From positions 89,461 to 153,460 of the forward strand of contig WFMF01000435.1 of NCBI GenBank assembly GCA_011033025.1: a stretch of 64,000 nucleotides of DNA. Direction: 5' to 3'. Within the stretch, counting starts at the first letter, position 1, and each line of letters begins with the position of its first letter. Made by a program: the position numbers and the translations under genes. The notes below the pieces were generated by a model, which was given only the letters and a program-made list of their open reading frames with translations, was not told the origin of the DNA and searched no databases. This DNA comes from Beroe forskalii. Its lineage: Eukaryota > Ctenophora > Nuda > Beroida > Beroidae. This document shows positions 27,401 to 39,900 of the stretch, in pieces.

Positions 27401-29089
27401 ATTTTTTCCCCGGTTTCAAACACACACACAAACACAAATGATTTTTGACGTCAGAATCACAATACTTGTAATTTGAACTAAGATTTGAATTACAGTTCAT
27501 TATATTTTACTCATTGAATACCTAGTATGCAAAAATTATCTTACTTATATTCGCTTTCTGTTTTTTTTACGTCACGCCCCATGGCAACGCGCGCGCAATT
27601 GGGGAAAATGCGGCGTTCATTTCTGTTTAATGCTGTTTTGAGGATTGGAGTTTTTGATGCGGTAAAACAACTTTGAATTCCAGGAACGAGGTGCTGTGCC
27701 GAGTTGTATTTTCAGGCCCAACGGGAATATTAGAGACCATTTAGTTCGCTTGCTGACCATTTTGCAGGAAAAGAAGATTCTATCATTTAAGTGTATTACA
27801 AATGACAGGTCTCAATAACTTTATAGTAGTTCGCGTCATTTGTTGACCCATGTTACTGGGTCAGAAAAGCAAGCCAAAAAACAAAATGGCGAATTGCAGT
27901 TCAAACTGTCACCAGCATACTGATTGACTTACAGTAGAGTTACACAGCTGTTTAAGAGTTTTCTATGTAGTTTGGAGCCTTGTGAGGGACAGAGATAGTT
28001 CGAACTGCAATTTGCGCGCCTTCTGTGTGCGCGGCGTAAAAACATACAAATGACATGTCTCAATCTGTACGCCGCGCACACAAACAACAAAAGACGCGCA
28101 AACTGCAGTTCAAACTGTCACCGTAACATTGACTTTGAGTACATTCAATATAGTGTGAAAATGTACATTGTTAAAGTATACACTGCACAAATGTACAAAT
28201 GTAAAGTCAAAGTTGAATGAGTGAATGTGTACAACTACAAGTACCTCAACCTGTACAATGTGCATTGTGCAATGTTCATATGAACAACATTTCAAATAAA
28301 TCATCAGCCCAATAATAAACCTGAACTCTTACCTCTTAAGTCAAACAATCCCGGTTTCGAAGTATTGCACGGTCCAACAGTGGCTTGCTTGTACAGACCG
28401 TAAAACTCCAACTTGGCTTCGTTGGATAATCCTGTAATATTGTGGACTTCATCATTGAGTTAGACCTCCTTAGTCATAGGATGTTACCCTAGGAGTAGGA
28501 TGCGCGCAACGCATTCCACATTTGGACGGTCACATTTGTGCTCACGCCAGAAGAAATAGACGGGCAACATCTGTCGAAGTTAATAGACCAAACATAAAAA
28601 TTCTGTTTTGATATGTCATCAACCCATCATTCTAAATCATTTAATCATTTATTATGGCGTCATCAACACACCATTCTAAAAGGGGCCATCCATAAAGGAC
28701 GTCCGCAGGGGGGAGGGGGGAGTCTGGCCAATGCGGAAGTTTGCGGACGTAGGGGGAGGGGGTGTTTTGCCAAATGCGGACGTCCGCAATTCATGGAAAA
28801 TTTGGGCGATTTGACGGCTATTTTACTAGAAAATCATGAAATCTCGGGGCCAAAAATGATGACCCAGAAAATGTTCAGGAAAAATGCGGATGTCCAGGCG
28901 GAGGGAGGGGTTTCTGGATTGCGGACAAGGGGGGGAGTGAAATTTTGCGGACGTCCCTTATGGATGGCCCCAAAGTAAATCATGGTAATTACGTCACAGT
29001 AACGTACCTCTGAGTTCGCGAACCATTTCGGCGTGTTCCTTGAAATCTGACTTGAGATCTTCCTCATCAACTATATGGTGTCGGATCAT
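24438..29089 (-). CDS. ACBD6: Acyl-CoA-binding domain-containing protein 6
   Basis: ACBD6 binds long-chain acyl-CoA through an N-terminal four-helix domain and carries ankyrin repeats. Exons in transcription order: 29098-29008 (start ATG 29089), 28431-28333, 27334-27250, 26986-26908, 25873-25693, 25133-25035, 24538-24438. All junctions are GT-AG and in phase, giving 241 residues; human ACBD6 is about 40 residues longer. The acyl-CoA-binding domain shows [23 protein letters not shown] and [10 protein letters not shown]. Then come STLYQPE and two ankyrin units ([35 protein letters not shown]). The C-terminus matches the family tail in layout. The start is the first ATG in the earliest exon I can find; an upstream coding exon is possible. 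The last three introns contain a transposon end, copied exon edges and CGCG-rich inverted repeats. Confidence 0.9.
24851..25034. mobile_element. TIR element whose end supplies the ACBD6 splice donor
   Basis: Inverted ends CATATGTGTGCAGATCGCTC occur at 24856 and, reversed, close to 25030, followed inward by CGATACGGAGGGCTCGATA. One inner block (GAGCCCTCCGTATC) is tandemly repeated at the right. The outermost bases at the right, read on the minus strand, are GTAAC: they are the donor site of the ACBD6 exon 25035-25133. A fragment of the same element lies near 27090-27115. Confidence 0.6.
25350..25672. repeat. CGCG-rich MITE with tandem right end
   Basis: The right end GCGCCTCAAAAGGTCGAGAC occurs three times in tandem with intervening TGGGTATCGCCCATCAAAAA. 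The left end is GTCTCGACACGG. A simple copy of the family is at 44235-44382. Confidence 0.6.
25957..26580 (-). repeat. Four extra copies of an ACBD6 exon acceptor edge
   Basis: Upstream (in gene sense) of the real ankyrin exon (25693-25873), four tandem copies begin near 25957, 26117, 26282 and 26491, spaced 160-209 bp. Each repeats about 75 bp of the exon start, its acceptor CTCCAG|GGGGAC, and part of the preceding intron with CCTTATAAGG boxes. The copies end inside exon sequence and carry no donor, so they are decoy acceptors rather than complete exons. Confidence 0.85.
26581..26733. repeat. MITE with CGGTGACAGTTCGAACTGC-type ends
   Basis: GCAGTTCGAACTGCGCACAA at the left faces GCACGTCGAACCATCACCGT at the right, with GCGCGGCG-rich arms inside. 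Better copies are at 27985-28125 and 33216-33356. Confidence 0.55.
27985..28125. repeat. Same MITE family, second copy
   Basis: AGTTCGAACTGCAATTTGCG at the left and GCAGTTCAAACTGTCACCGT at the right, with GTGCGCGGCGTAA and its complement inside. It lies in an ACBD6 intron. Confidence 0.6.
28682..28971. mobile_element. 290-bp TIR element (GGGGCCATCCATAA ends)
   Basis: The left end reads GGGGCCATCCATAAAGGACG and the right end is its near-perfect complement, CGTCCCTTATGGATGGCCCC. The interior repeats GCGGACGTC-like blocks. The open frames across it in both directions arise from this symmetry. It sits in the first visible ACBD6 intron. Confidence 0.8.
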
Positions 29090-29151
29090 GGTGTGCAGCT
29101 ATGAAAGAATTAGAGGTTTAGAAATACTACCTTCTTACTTTGATGTTTAGA

Positions 29152-29222
29152 AATAATACCTTCTCACTTTCGAGAGCTGTGCGAGGGCATAACACGGCTC
29201 TCAAAGTGAAAAGGTATTATTT
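29152..29222. repeat. Imperfect hairpin of about 70 bp
   Basis: AAATAATACCTTCTCACTTT and AAAGTGAAAAGGTATTATTT face each other around a 30-bp loop. It lies just upstream of the first recognised ACBD6 exon. Confidence 0.65.
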
Positions 29223-29792
29223 GTTAACGTAATAAATTTTGGAAAATTTACAGAACTCTGGTTTTCGATGAAGTATTAAAATGAAAAATCCATCACAAGT
29301 TGAAATGAGAAATAATTGTTGTTGTCTCTTTCAAGAATTGTTGAATGAGTTACTGTTTTTTATTTCGATAACTGAAATCATTGTAATCGGAAGAAAATAA
29401 CCCCGTAAAAGAATAACTATAAGCAATAATGAATATCAAAATGATTAAATCAAAACAATTTAACAGGATAACTTCAATGGGACAGTGTGAATTCATCAAT
29501 AATATAATAATGACACTTGTCAACTCAGGAATCATTGTCTTTCAGGGTGCACTAAGACAATTGGGGAAATACCCCTCGAAAGAGCTATAGAAATTTCACG
29601 AACTTATATCTCACTGAAGGGATCTGTTTAATATGATACGGTTCAGGGATATTGAACTGCCGATTCATTGCTCGTTCACTAAACGCCGCGTAAGAAAAAT
29701 AGGCGACTCAACCTCATCAACTCACTACATATATTGAGCTATGATAATGGCGTCATCCTACCCACTTATTTCTCGTGTGCGGCGTATAATCA

Positions 29793-30835
29793 ACTAGAAG
29801 GCCCGTTGGGCCTTCTATATGACCAATCAATGCTGGCTGAGTACCCCAATGGTAACATATATTCTAAGCCAAGACACTGGTTTCTTCAAATATGGACATA
29901 CGCAGTATTTTAAAATTTCATGGATCACAATACAGATTTTACAAATGTTGAATTGTAGAAATTAATGACAAAAAACAAAAACAAATGTTGGTAAAATTGC
30001 GTTTTTAAAAGTTTGGAAGTGTAAAATGTGATATCTAACATTTATTTGTAAGTAAGTCATTGATGCAATTTTTTGTTAATGGGGGTGGGGGGTGCAACGT
30101 AACGAAATTGCGAAATATTCACGTAGGCTTTGAAAGCAAATTTGAAAAAAAATTACGATTGCATATTAACCTCGAGCAAACATTTGGTTATTAAGAAGAA
30201 CTCAAGAACAATGTTTTTAATCTAAAGTTCAGATTAGGAGAATTTGAATCCAAGCTCATTGAAATCAAAAGTGTTCGCATTTCTGCCTGTTCATAACCCA
30301 CTTGTATCAGTAAATACGAATTCTTCATTCCGTCGAATTATCGCAGCAAACCATCGAAACTACAATGAATATCTTCACATGAATGAATTATCGCTGATTT
30401 TCACTGTGGAACAAAATGCTCAACTCTTACCTTTCTTCGATAATGCTAAGAGTTGATAGTCTTAAACCATACTCGAATTTTCCGTACTCGAAAATTCCAT
30501 TAAGAACGTAAACTATCAATTTCAACGGCTGAAACGTTTCCAAAATACACAATAGCGAAATGGCAGATGCGTGCAGTTTGCGCGCGCTAGCCAGCCATAG
30601 CAACGCGCAACAGTTGAATCAAATCTATAACTCGATCTGGCGACCCTTTTTCCCACTTTGAGCGATAACTACAAAAAATCTAAAGCTTTTACGCAAAAAG
30701 AAGAATGTAGCAATACGGAGACACCTTTTTCTACCATCCTGCAAAAATCGCGGGTTTTCAACTCCTAGTGTGTCAGATTTTCTGGGAGAGCGAAAGCTCC
30801 TACTTATAACTACCTCTCTCGATTATAATAATAGA
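29793..30835 (-). mobile_element. Complete non-autonomous Helitron, 1,043 bp
   Basis: Read on the minus strand it begins TCTATTATTATAATCGAGAG after an A, and ends with a hairpin (AAGGCCC, GGGCCTT) followed by CTAGT and a flanking T. Both the 5' TC start and the 3' hairpin-CTAGT end, and insertion between A and T, are Helitron hallmarks. No Rep or helicase frame is present. It begins 71 bp past the RALGAPB stop codon, so it may form part of that gene's 3' untranslated region. Confidence 0.8.
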
Positions 30836-30905
30836 TTCATCTCAACGCCTCGCACGTGACATTTATCCGTGATAGCAAATCCGTTAAAGCGGAGACGGGC
30901 TGTTC

Positions 30906-33900
30906 TCAGGAGTTTATCTTACAAAAGGCGTTATAGTACCCGTTCTCCTTATCTCTTTCCGTCGTACAGCCATGGTGATGCACGATAGTCTCGATCTTGT
31001 TGAGTCTCCGAGACTTGGGTCTCAGTTTGGGAGGCTGCTCCAGTAGGCTGGCAGTCCGTATCGCCAGACAAGTCTCCCGAACCACCGTCCCAAGGATCTC
31101 CTGTAGTTTGGATTTGGATTTTAGAAAGGTCATTGTTCAAGTTACAAATACAATACGAAACAGGGAATTTTAGTTTTGCAATATATGAATTGATTGTAAT
31201 CAAGGATGTTAAATACGTATTTTTTTAAAAATTGGGCAGAAAATACGATACGCATTTTTTTCTGAAAATTTTCGTATGTTTTAGGAGTGCAATAATCAGC
31301 CAGAATAAATCGTTCAAACTTTTATGATAACCTAATTCGTATTGCCATATTGTGCGCAGAAACGGCGCAAGCACTCTAAATATTGACGACACAAAAATTT
31401 TATTATGTAGCGCGCTATCTTCGCGTATTTAACAGCCCTTATTCAGACCTGGTGTCGACATTTCTTGTCGCGTATTTTTAAGAGAAAAATACGCGTATTT
31501 TTCTCCAGAAGCCAATACGCCGACTATTTTTTCACGATTTTCGCATGTATTTAACATCCCTGATTGCAATGTGCCAATGAATCTGAAAATAAACAAATAT
31601 CGTTAACCTTGCTGACCACTTTCTCCTTCTCGTCCACGATTCCCACGGTGTTGAACTTGTCCGTTTTGTTGAGGCTCCGCACACTGGTTTTGTAGAGCCC
31701 GGAGATCAGCGGGTGCACGAAAACCACCACGAATCTGCTCTGGTTGTCACAGTGCAGCCCCGTGTGGAGCTTGCCGATGGGAAAACGTCGCGTGTCGTCG
31801 AAGGATTCCGCCCAGACGACCACGATTTTGCTGAGCGTAGATTTGGGGGTTCCCAAGTTGTCTTTGAGGGAATCCCCGCTGGGTACCTCCCAGAGGACGT
31901 TTTTCAAGAGATCGTCCTGTGGATTTAGAAAAGTAAAAGGCTAAAGCTATAATTTAAGCTAGGGTTTCAGCTAGTTTTTCGTGAAACACCAACTCCAAGT
32001 GAGCACTGGGAAGTAGCATAGTGGGAAGTGGTATCATTCAAATTCAACAACTGCCCAAAAACACCCTATATAAAATTAAACAGTGCCTTAGTGCTATTGC
32101 TAAGGTGAATAGGTTCAGAGTCTCTGTCAGATGCGCACCTGAACGTAAGTCCACTCCGGAATTCCCTCCACACCACTTCCCATGTTGTTGTCTGCCCCGC
32201 TGTCTGCATTCTCTCCACCAATCGTAACGCCGGATTGAGCGAAGTCTCCACCAATAGGAACGCTCGCTTGACTGAACTCGTCCACAAATAGCGGAACTGG
32301 GGCACCTGTGTCGCTCTCGGGACTGCTGAAAAAAAACGAAAGTTTCATATTTCATTTTATTTCACTTTCATTGTATTTGTGAACTGGGGCGTTCTGGGAA
32401 AATTACCATGCAGAAATCGGAAATCCAGACAGAGACATAGGCAGAAATCCAGGCATACTAGGTGTGTGTGTGACAATAATGAAGATGGACATTAGACATC
32501 AGCTCATTGAGAATGTTCTAGAGAATTCTAAGGGATTACGTATAATCAGGAAAGTTAGGTGTTAAGTTACATTTCTGGTTTTGCGTTACTGCATTTAGTA
32601 TTTACAATTCTTGCTTTGAGTTAGTCGGTAGCTACGTACTTTAATTTATGCGTTTAACCTTGGCATCGTTGTCTCACCGTGGGCGATATAATCGTGGGCT
32701 GACCTCGGGTATAGCCTATAGCGTTTTGTTGTTTGATTATGAAATTATCCCTTGTCATGCCAATAACGTCATGCGTGGCCTGCGTAGTAAAGTACAATGA
32801 ATACGTACATTTCTGTCCAGCAGAATCTGGTCTGCGCTTTTACTTTAGTTGCATTCGGTATATTGTATTTACTGTATTTACGTATTTATAATACTTATAT
32901 TACAATTATGCATAACAGTGCTGTATTTTAGGCAGCTTTGGTTCGTTTCTTGGTTCGGTACGATTGCGCGGCTCGTTATATTTCGATATTATATTTATAA
33001 TGTAATTGGTATACTAACTATCGAAATTGGTTGGGTATACTAACTATCGAAATAAACAGAGCCGCACAATTATTGTACCGAACCTAGAAACGAACCGAAC
33101 CTGGCTAACGTTAAGCACTGTTACGTTAGCAACTTCACCCGTATAGTGTTTGACGGGTCTCATTGTTTGATTTACAGTACTGCTACTGCTTGCGATAATA
33201 ATAATTTGTTTCATAACGGTGACAGTTCGACCTGCAGGTTTGTGTGCGCGGCGTAAGTTTGCGCGGCGTACACACATGTTAATGTTATTTAAATGTCTTT
33301 ACGCCGCGCAAACATATACGCCGCGCACACAAAACTAAAGTTCGAACTGTCACCGTAGCTTCCAAAAATACGAAGCACGAGCAAATAGTAGACTTAAACT
33401 TCATGAATTTGTCACTTACAGTCATGGTTGCACACTTATACCGTACGAAAATATTATGAGGACAAATTCAAATCAGTGGCACTCATAATTTTAGATTATT
33501 TATAAAAAATCAAAATTGCAGTAATCGGGGAACGGAAATTTCATCTCAGGACACTTTATCTCGCAATATGTCAGCTCTAGGGTTAGGGTTAGGGTTTGGG
33601 TTAGGGTTATGGTTAGGGTCAGGGCAGGGAGATGAAGTGCCCTGAGATGTGAGATGAGATGTTATAGTTAATATGATATCAAGACCTGTCCACAATTATA
33701 TATAGTACACTTGAGAACTGCAACACTTGATTATAATCAAGTGTTGCAGTTCTCAAGTGTACTATATATAATTGTGGACAGGTCTTGATATCATATTAAC
33801 TATGATTACTCTATGTTTTTAAGTCTGACATTACTGCTCTGTAACTTGGAAGTGTAGTGTGGGTCATATGAAAGTATACCAATGACCCCCTACTGACCCC

Positions 33901-36900
33901 CTGCTGACCCCCTACTGACCCCCTGCTGACCCCCTACTGAACCCTGCTGACCCCTACTGACCCCCTGGTGAACCCCTGCTGACCCCCTGGTGAACCCCTA
34001 CTGACCCCCTGCTGACCCCTACTGACCCCCTGCTGACCCCCTACTGAACCCCTGGTGAACCCCTACTGAACCCCTGGTGAACCCCTACTGACCCCCTGGT
34101 GAACCCCTACTGACCACTTTCTGATCATTGTTTCAATTCTTATCATGAGTGATTACAAACATCTAAAAGCACTTTAAATTTCAATTTACCTTATCATGAC
34201 GCTTGACATGTTATTTATGTTAGTTATGGCAAACATAACTAACACAACTAATATAACTAAAATAATAACATAGCAAACTTAACATATAGGTGTGTTTATG
34301 GTATTTTTGTGTGTTGAGGGTGCCTCGGTCGACTGTTGCCTTATCACAAAGTGATAAGGCAAATCTAAAGTGCTTTTAGATGTTCGTAATCACTCATGAT
34401 AAGAATTGAAACAATGATCAGAAAGTGGTCAGTAGGGGTTCACCAGGGGGTCAGTAGGGGTTCACCAGGGGGTCAGTAGGGGTCAGCAGGGGTTCAGTAG
34501 GGGTCAGCAGGGGTCAGTAGGGGTCAGCAGGGGGTCTGTAGGGGTTCACCAGGGGTCAGCAGGGGTTCACCAGGGGGTCAATAGGGGGGTCAGCAGGGGT
34601 TCAGTAGGGGGTCAGCAGGGGGTCAGTAGGGGGTCAGCAGGGGGTCAGTAGGGGGTCATTGGTATACTTTCATACGACCGTAGTGTGTATGTATAATGTA
34701 TATTTCTATTTCTAATTTTATAAGGTAGTACGTGAAAATGGAAGCAAGTGACGGATCAGAAAAAGAATCTGAAGCAATCCAGATTATCGTGAAGGAAAAA
34801 AATCCTCAATTGGTGGACAAAGAGAGACTTACTAAGCATAGCAGCAAGTTCAGGTCTTAAAAAATAAATTGTAGAACCATCTGCAACGTTTTTATCGGCT
34901 TCTATAAAGTCTATAAAATACATAGACACGCGCCTATCGGGTCTATTTTGGGATACTTTCCGAGGGCGCACGACATCTTTATGCGCACGACGATCCCCTA
35001 ATCCCCTATTGACATTTGCCTGATCGGTCACAGAGACTGGCACGCGGCTATGTATTTTCTAGTGGTAACGACAGTTACAAGAGGTTTTATCAGTGGTTTG
35101 CTATAATGACTAAACTAGTGCTTTTAACTAATGACCGTATTATTAGCGGAAACTAATGGTGATCGTGAAGTGGTGACCGTTCACCATATACCGCAACTTA
35201 CATGGTCGATGCCGAGACTGTGTAAGTTGGATAATGGACGAGGCGTGCCGAGTTCATTATCGAAGGAATACGGTCACAGCTGAGATCATGGAACCGGATT
35301 ATACCCCGACCGAAAACAGCTTGGACCTACTATTCTCTGACCAAACAGCAGTATTTCTTCCCACTCGGGTCTGACGACCCTCGTCCGGATTCAACGCTTA
35401 AGTAGATTTTTGAGTGCTCCTTTATAAAATCATGGAACTGGATTTCACCCTCAAATATATTTCGGGGTAAAGTCCGGTTCCATGATCTAATATATTAGCA
35501 CACGACAAGTTTTCAATTCGATGAGTTGAGTTGTCAAATGATCATACCGCTCATCAATTTAATTTCATACTAAAATAATAGGACTTTTTACAGGTATCTA
35601 CTCGAAGACCTCGGCCTGAAAGAGCTAGATATGACAGATTTTGACCCCCTTGTGGTAGTTTTGTTCTTAACAATGCTAGACGACCAAGTGGTGGATGAAA
35701 TCAACGATGATCAGTTCCGAGATTTGCACAAACTATCCGTCGTCTTCGAAGTGGAGTGGCTGACGATCAAATGCCGAAAATTCCTCTCGTACAAATGCCA
35801 AGAATTCGTAGATTTGACCTACGTATTTGAGGAAAGTTTTTTCATTGCTCGTAAATTGAAAATTAAAGGACCAATCTATGAGTTCCTCCGGATTGTGAGG
35901 GCGAGGGACGAGGCCGGGTCGTTTATCCAGGACTACGTCAAACGTCACACATATCACGCTCTGAGCACGGACCACTGGCATTACCTACTCAGGTAAAAAT
36001 ATAATCTATCAGGTTACCCATTACATGTGTGCACATGGATCGATCGATAAAAGCACGAAAAATAATGTACTTTCGACATAAATTCTTTAAAAAGAACATT
36101 GCACGCACTATAAAATGCGTATCTTCAATCCCTTCATCGATCGATGCATGTGCAAATATATGGGTTAACAATATCTATTTTTGGCACAATATATTACAAT
36201 CAATTCATAGGATAGTATTCATATTGCCAATTTTTATTTTGGTGCCCATCTATTATTATATTTACTGCGCTTGGACAGTTGTGCACAATTATGCACCTTA
36301 TATTATTCCTTATACCTTATTGGCCTTTATTTAACCGGCCCTTAAGGACAAAAACGACTTGGAAATTTTTGTCCAAAGGGCCGGTTAAAAAGGCCAGTTA
36401 AAGTGGGGCCGGTCAAATTTAAGGCCATTTAATTTAGGTCAAATGAAACTTTTATGAATTGGCTTATATCTAGTGCGAAATTCACTGGAAAGTCATTACA
36501 TATAACACGATAACGACCTAAATCATAATATCAGACCGGGATTTGGGTCTTTTGGTGCAATTCATCAAGTGAAAAAGGGTCTTAGTGGTCATTTCAGAGC
36601 AAAAAATCCTTAATCTGGCAATCTCCAGAAAAATTTTTGTCCAAGGGGCCGGTTAAAATGTTTCAAAAATGATTCATTTTTTGTCCATAGGGTCGGTTAA
36701 AAAAAGGCCGGTTAAAAAAGGCCGGCTAAATAAAGGCCAATAAGGTAAGGGGTAAGGTGCATGTATAGTATTTTTCTATTTGATCAGCTGATGTGTTTTA
36801 CACAGAAAGTCGTTGAGCAAGTAGTGAAACAACTATAATCTTAATAATATTGCTTATTTAAATACGATTCAAGTCATTTGGGACCAGTAAAACACATAGT

Positions 36901-39900
36901 TCAAATGGCGTTGATCGATCGACCAATTCCATTCGATCGGCCTATGTACTATACACTCTTCATTTTGCATTTTTTAAATTTTGGGTGCGATTTTTTTGTT
37001 TTCGGGTGGCATCTTGTAATATTATGTGTTAGTATTCTTTTTTACAATGTATTTTATCCTTTTTCATAGTTTCGTTTAAATAAATTATTTAATTTATATC
37101 AGGTCGGACATTGCAGTTGTAATATGACCAATAATTGTTTAATTCCTGTTTAATTCCTGCCCTTGATTAAGTTAATGTTAAGTATTCAGGGCCACGGTAA
37201 GCAACTCGGAGGTTTTCCTGGATCTGATGACGGAAGCAGTGGATAACGAACGTGCCCTCGACCCCAACACAAGGTATCTCCTCCATAACATGGACCTGAA
37301 CCTTGCCCAACATTCCCCAACGTTACCCCAACGTTACCCCAATGTTCCCCTAACGTTACCCCAATGTTACCCCAACATTCCCCTAACGTTACCCCAATGT
37401 TCCCCTAACCTTGCCCAACATTCCCCAACGTTACCCCAATGTTCCCCAACGTTTCCCCAACGTTCTGATTGTTCCCCCAACGCCAGGTATCTCCTCCATA
37501 ACATGGACCTGAAACTCTGTGCGAGTCAAAACGGACGCCTCTATTATAATCTTCTGGAAAAGATCACAGGGCTCCCGGATATTTCTCGAGAGGACTTAAA
37601 ATCTGTCCTTGCACTGGTAGTCGAAACGTCCAAAGAAGACGTCGAAAGAAGACGTTACATAGACACGAACTCCGTGGTTCTTTACGATGAGAAGTGGGAT
37701 AGTCTCTTTAAAAAGAGTACCACATTCCCGGGACTTCTGCAGACCGTCCGGGAGCAGCACAGTGAGGGTCGAGTAACGTGTCTGCAGGGTGTGGTAGATC
37801 TGTCAGCGAAATACCTCAGTGAAGGAGAGCAGCCCGAAGCCGAAATGGCCGAAAACTTGGCGGACTTAGAGGAGCTCTCCCTTGAATTATCGTTAGGTAA
37901 AGTTTCACCGATGTACATAGATCTACTGACATCGATCTTGGAGCGGAGTGAAAAATATGCAAGAAGATCTGCCATAAACTTTCTGAATAAGGTGAAACAG
38001 AATCCCCGTTTGACCTATGGTTTACATGAGCTGTCGGCTTTACTAATAAAAGGTGTAGAGATAAGGATCGGTAGTGAAACTGAACCTGGTGCAAAAGAAG
38101 ATGAAACAAGTGAAACTTCTGTCAGCCAAGAACGCCAGGCCTCCCCAGAATTAGAAGGCAGGCCCCAGCGAAAACAAAAACCATATTTTCGTTCACTGTT
38201 TAATAAATCGTCAGACCTCTCCAAAGGAAAAAGAAATAGAAAATTAGACTTTTCAATTTCCCCAAGCCAAGTGGACCGCTATTTCAAGTTTGAATTTGAG
38301 GAGCACATCACTATCAAATGTTTAAGCGGAGAGAAATTTGGGGTTATTGTGAAACTAACTAGGGATGGAGTGGATTTGCGGTGCGAACTTTGCAAAGACC
38401 AAGAGTTGTACGACCGCAATAAACTTCTCCTGGCGCCGGATATCGATGTGGAAGATATGTACTTTTACTGGATGGTACCGGGAGATTTCCATGAGGAAGT
38501 TGAAGGATACAATGTGCTTAGAAAAATCAACGTTGATGTGCCAGCCAGATGGGGTTGGTGGTACTGGTTCACAGGTGGGTCGACGGCGTATAAGTTTACC
38601 CACGTGTTTTGACATCGACCAATCAGCGTCCGAGTTGACTGCAAACATGTTCGCTGATTGGCCAATGTCTGGACGATTTCGCGATCCTAAGGGTAAGCTA
38701 ATATCTGCCGCCGAGTATAGTGCGAAATTTCATTTCAGGGCGCTTCACCCCCCTGTCCTGACCCTCACCTTATATAAACCCTGACCTTAACCCAGACTCC
38801 AACTTTCCTCGGAGTTTGAATATTACGATTATTTCAAGGTGAGCTGGAATGAAATGTTGCGAGATCTAAAGACTTAAGACCGTTCCCCACAGGTGCAGTG
38901 GACATAAAGGAGGTGCAGTCCGCTTGGGTACAGTATCCAAGCCGCCTTCCTCAACTCGCAAAATTCTAACGTACCTTATACGAGATGAATGTACAAGTGG
39001 CAATCCTTCTGAGGATGGAAATTTTGGGGGTTCGAAATTTGGGGTATTTGGAATATATGTTAGCGTATAATGATGACGTTATATTGAGACATTGTGAGGT
39101 ACGAAAATATGGCGATTTTTCCTTGAAATCCACGAGTTTCGTTCTCTCTGAAACTGTAGTATTTGACTCTTAATCAGGTAAATATGAGTTTATAATTATG
39201 ATTATGTACTTGAGCAATGAGCAATTTGAAAACTAAGCGTTGTTTTCGTCACTACGATTACGCAGCGCATAAAAAATCTGCGCACGTACTCGTAGGACTT
39301 CGACATGTGTCACCGTAATTTCGTGGTACCTGATGCGATAGCCCTACAATCGCGTATATACTTAGCTAATAAATAGCTAATCAGGGGGTATTATTCCTTT
39401 TCCTTATAAGGGGTAATGAGGGGGCATTATTCCTTATAAGGGATAATGTGAGAGTTATTCCTTATAAGGGATAATGAAGGGGGTATTATTCCTTATAAGG
39501 GATAATAAGGGGGTATTATTCCTTATAAGGGATAATGAGGGGGTATTATTCCTTATAAGGGATGAATACCTACTATCATGGTACCTGGTGCGAGGGCTGT
39601 GTGCCACGAGGTCCTCCCTGCAGGGCACGAGGTTGGGGTATTAATCCTTATAAGGGATAATGAGGGGGTATTATTCCTTATAAGGGATAAATACCTACTA
39701 TCATGGTACCTGGTGCGAGGGCTGTGTGCCACGAGGTCCTCCCTGCAAGGCACGAGGTTGGGTATTATTCCTTATAAGGGATAATGAGGGGGCACTATTC
39801 CTTATAAGGGATAATGAGGGGGTATTATTCCTTATAAGGGATAATGAAGGGGGTATTATTCCTTATAAGGGATAAATACCCACTATCATGGTACCTGGTG

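Noticed and set aside
28613..28978. 121-codon plus-strand frame
   Set aside because: It runs across the 290-bp TIR element with GGGGCCATCCATAA ends, whose symmetry keeps both strands open.
33583..33628. Telomere or chromosome end
   Set aside because: The GGGTTA run is short, degenerate and flanked by ordinary intron sequence on both sides.
34756..35043. 95-codon minus-strand frame
   Set aside because: It overlaps the BTB first exon on the other strand and continues into a MITE.
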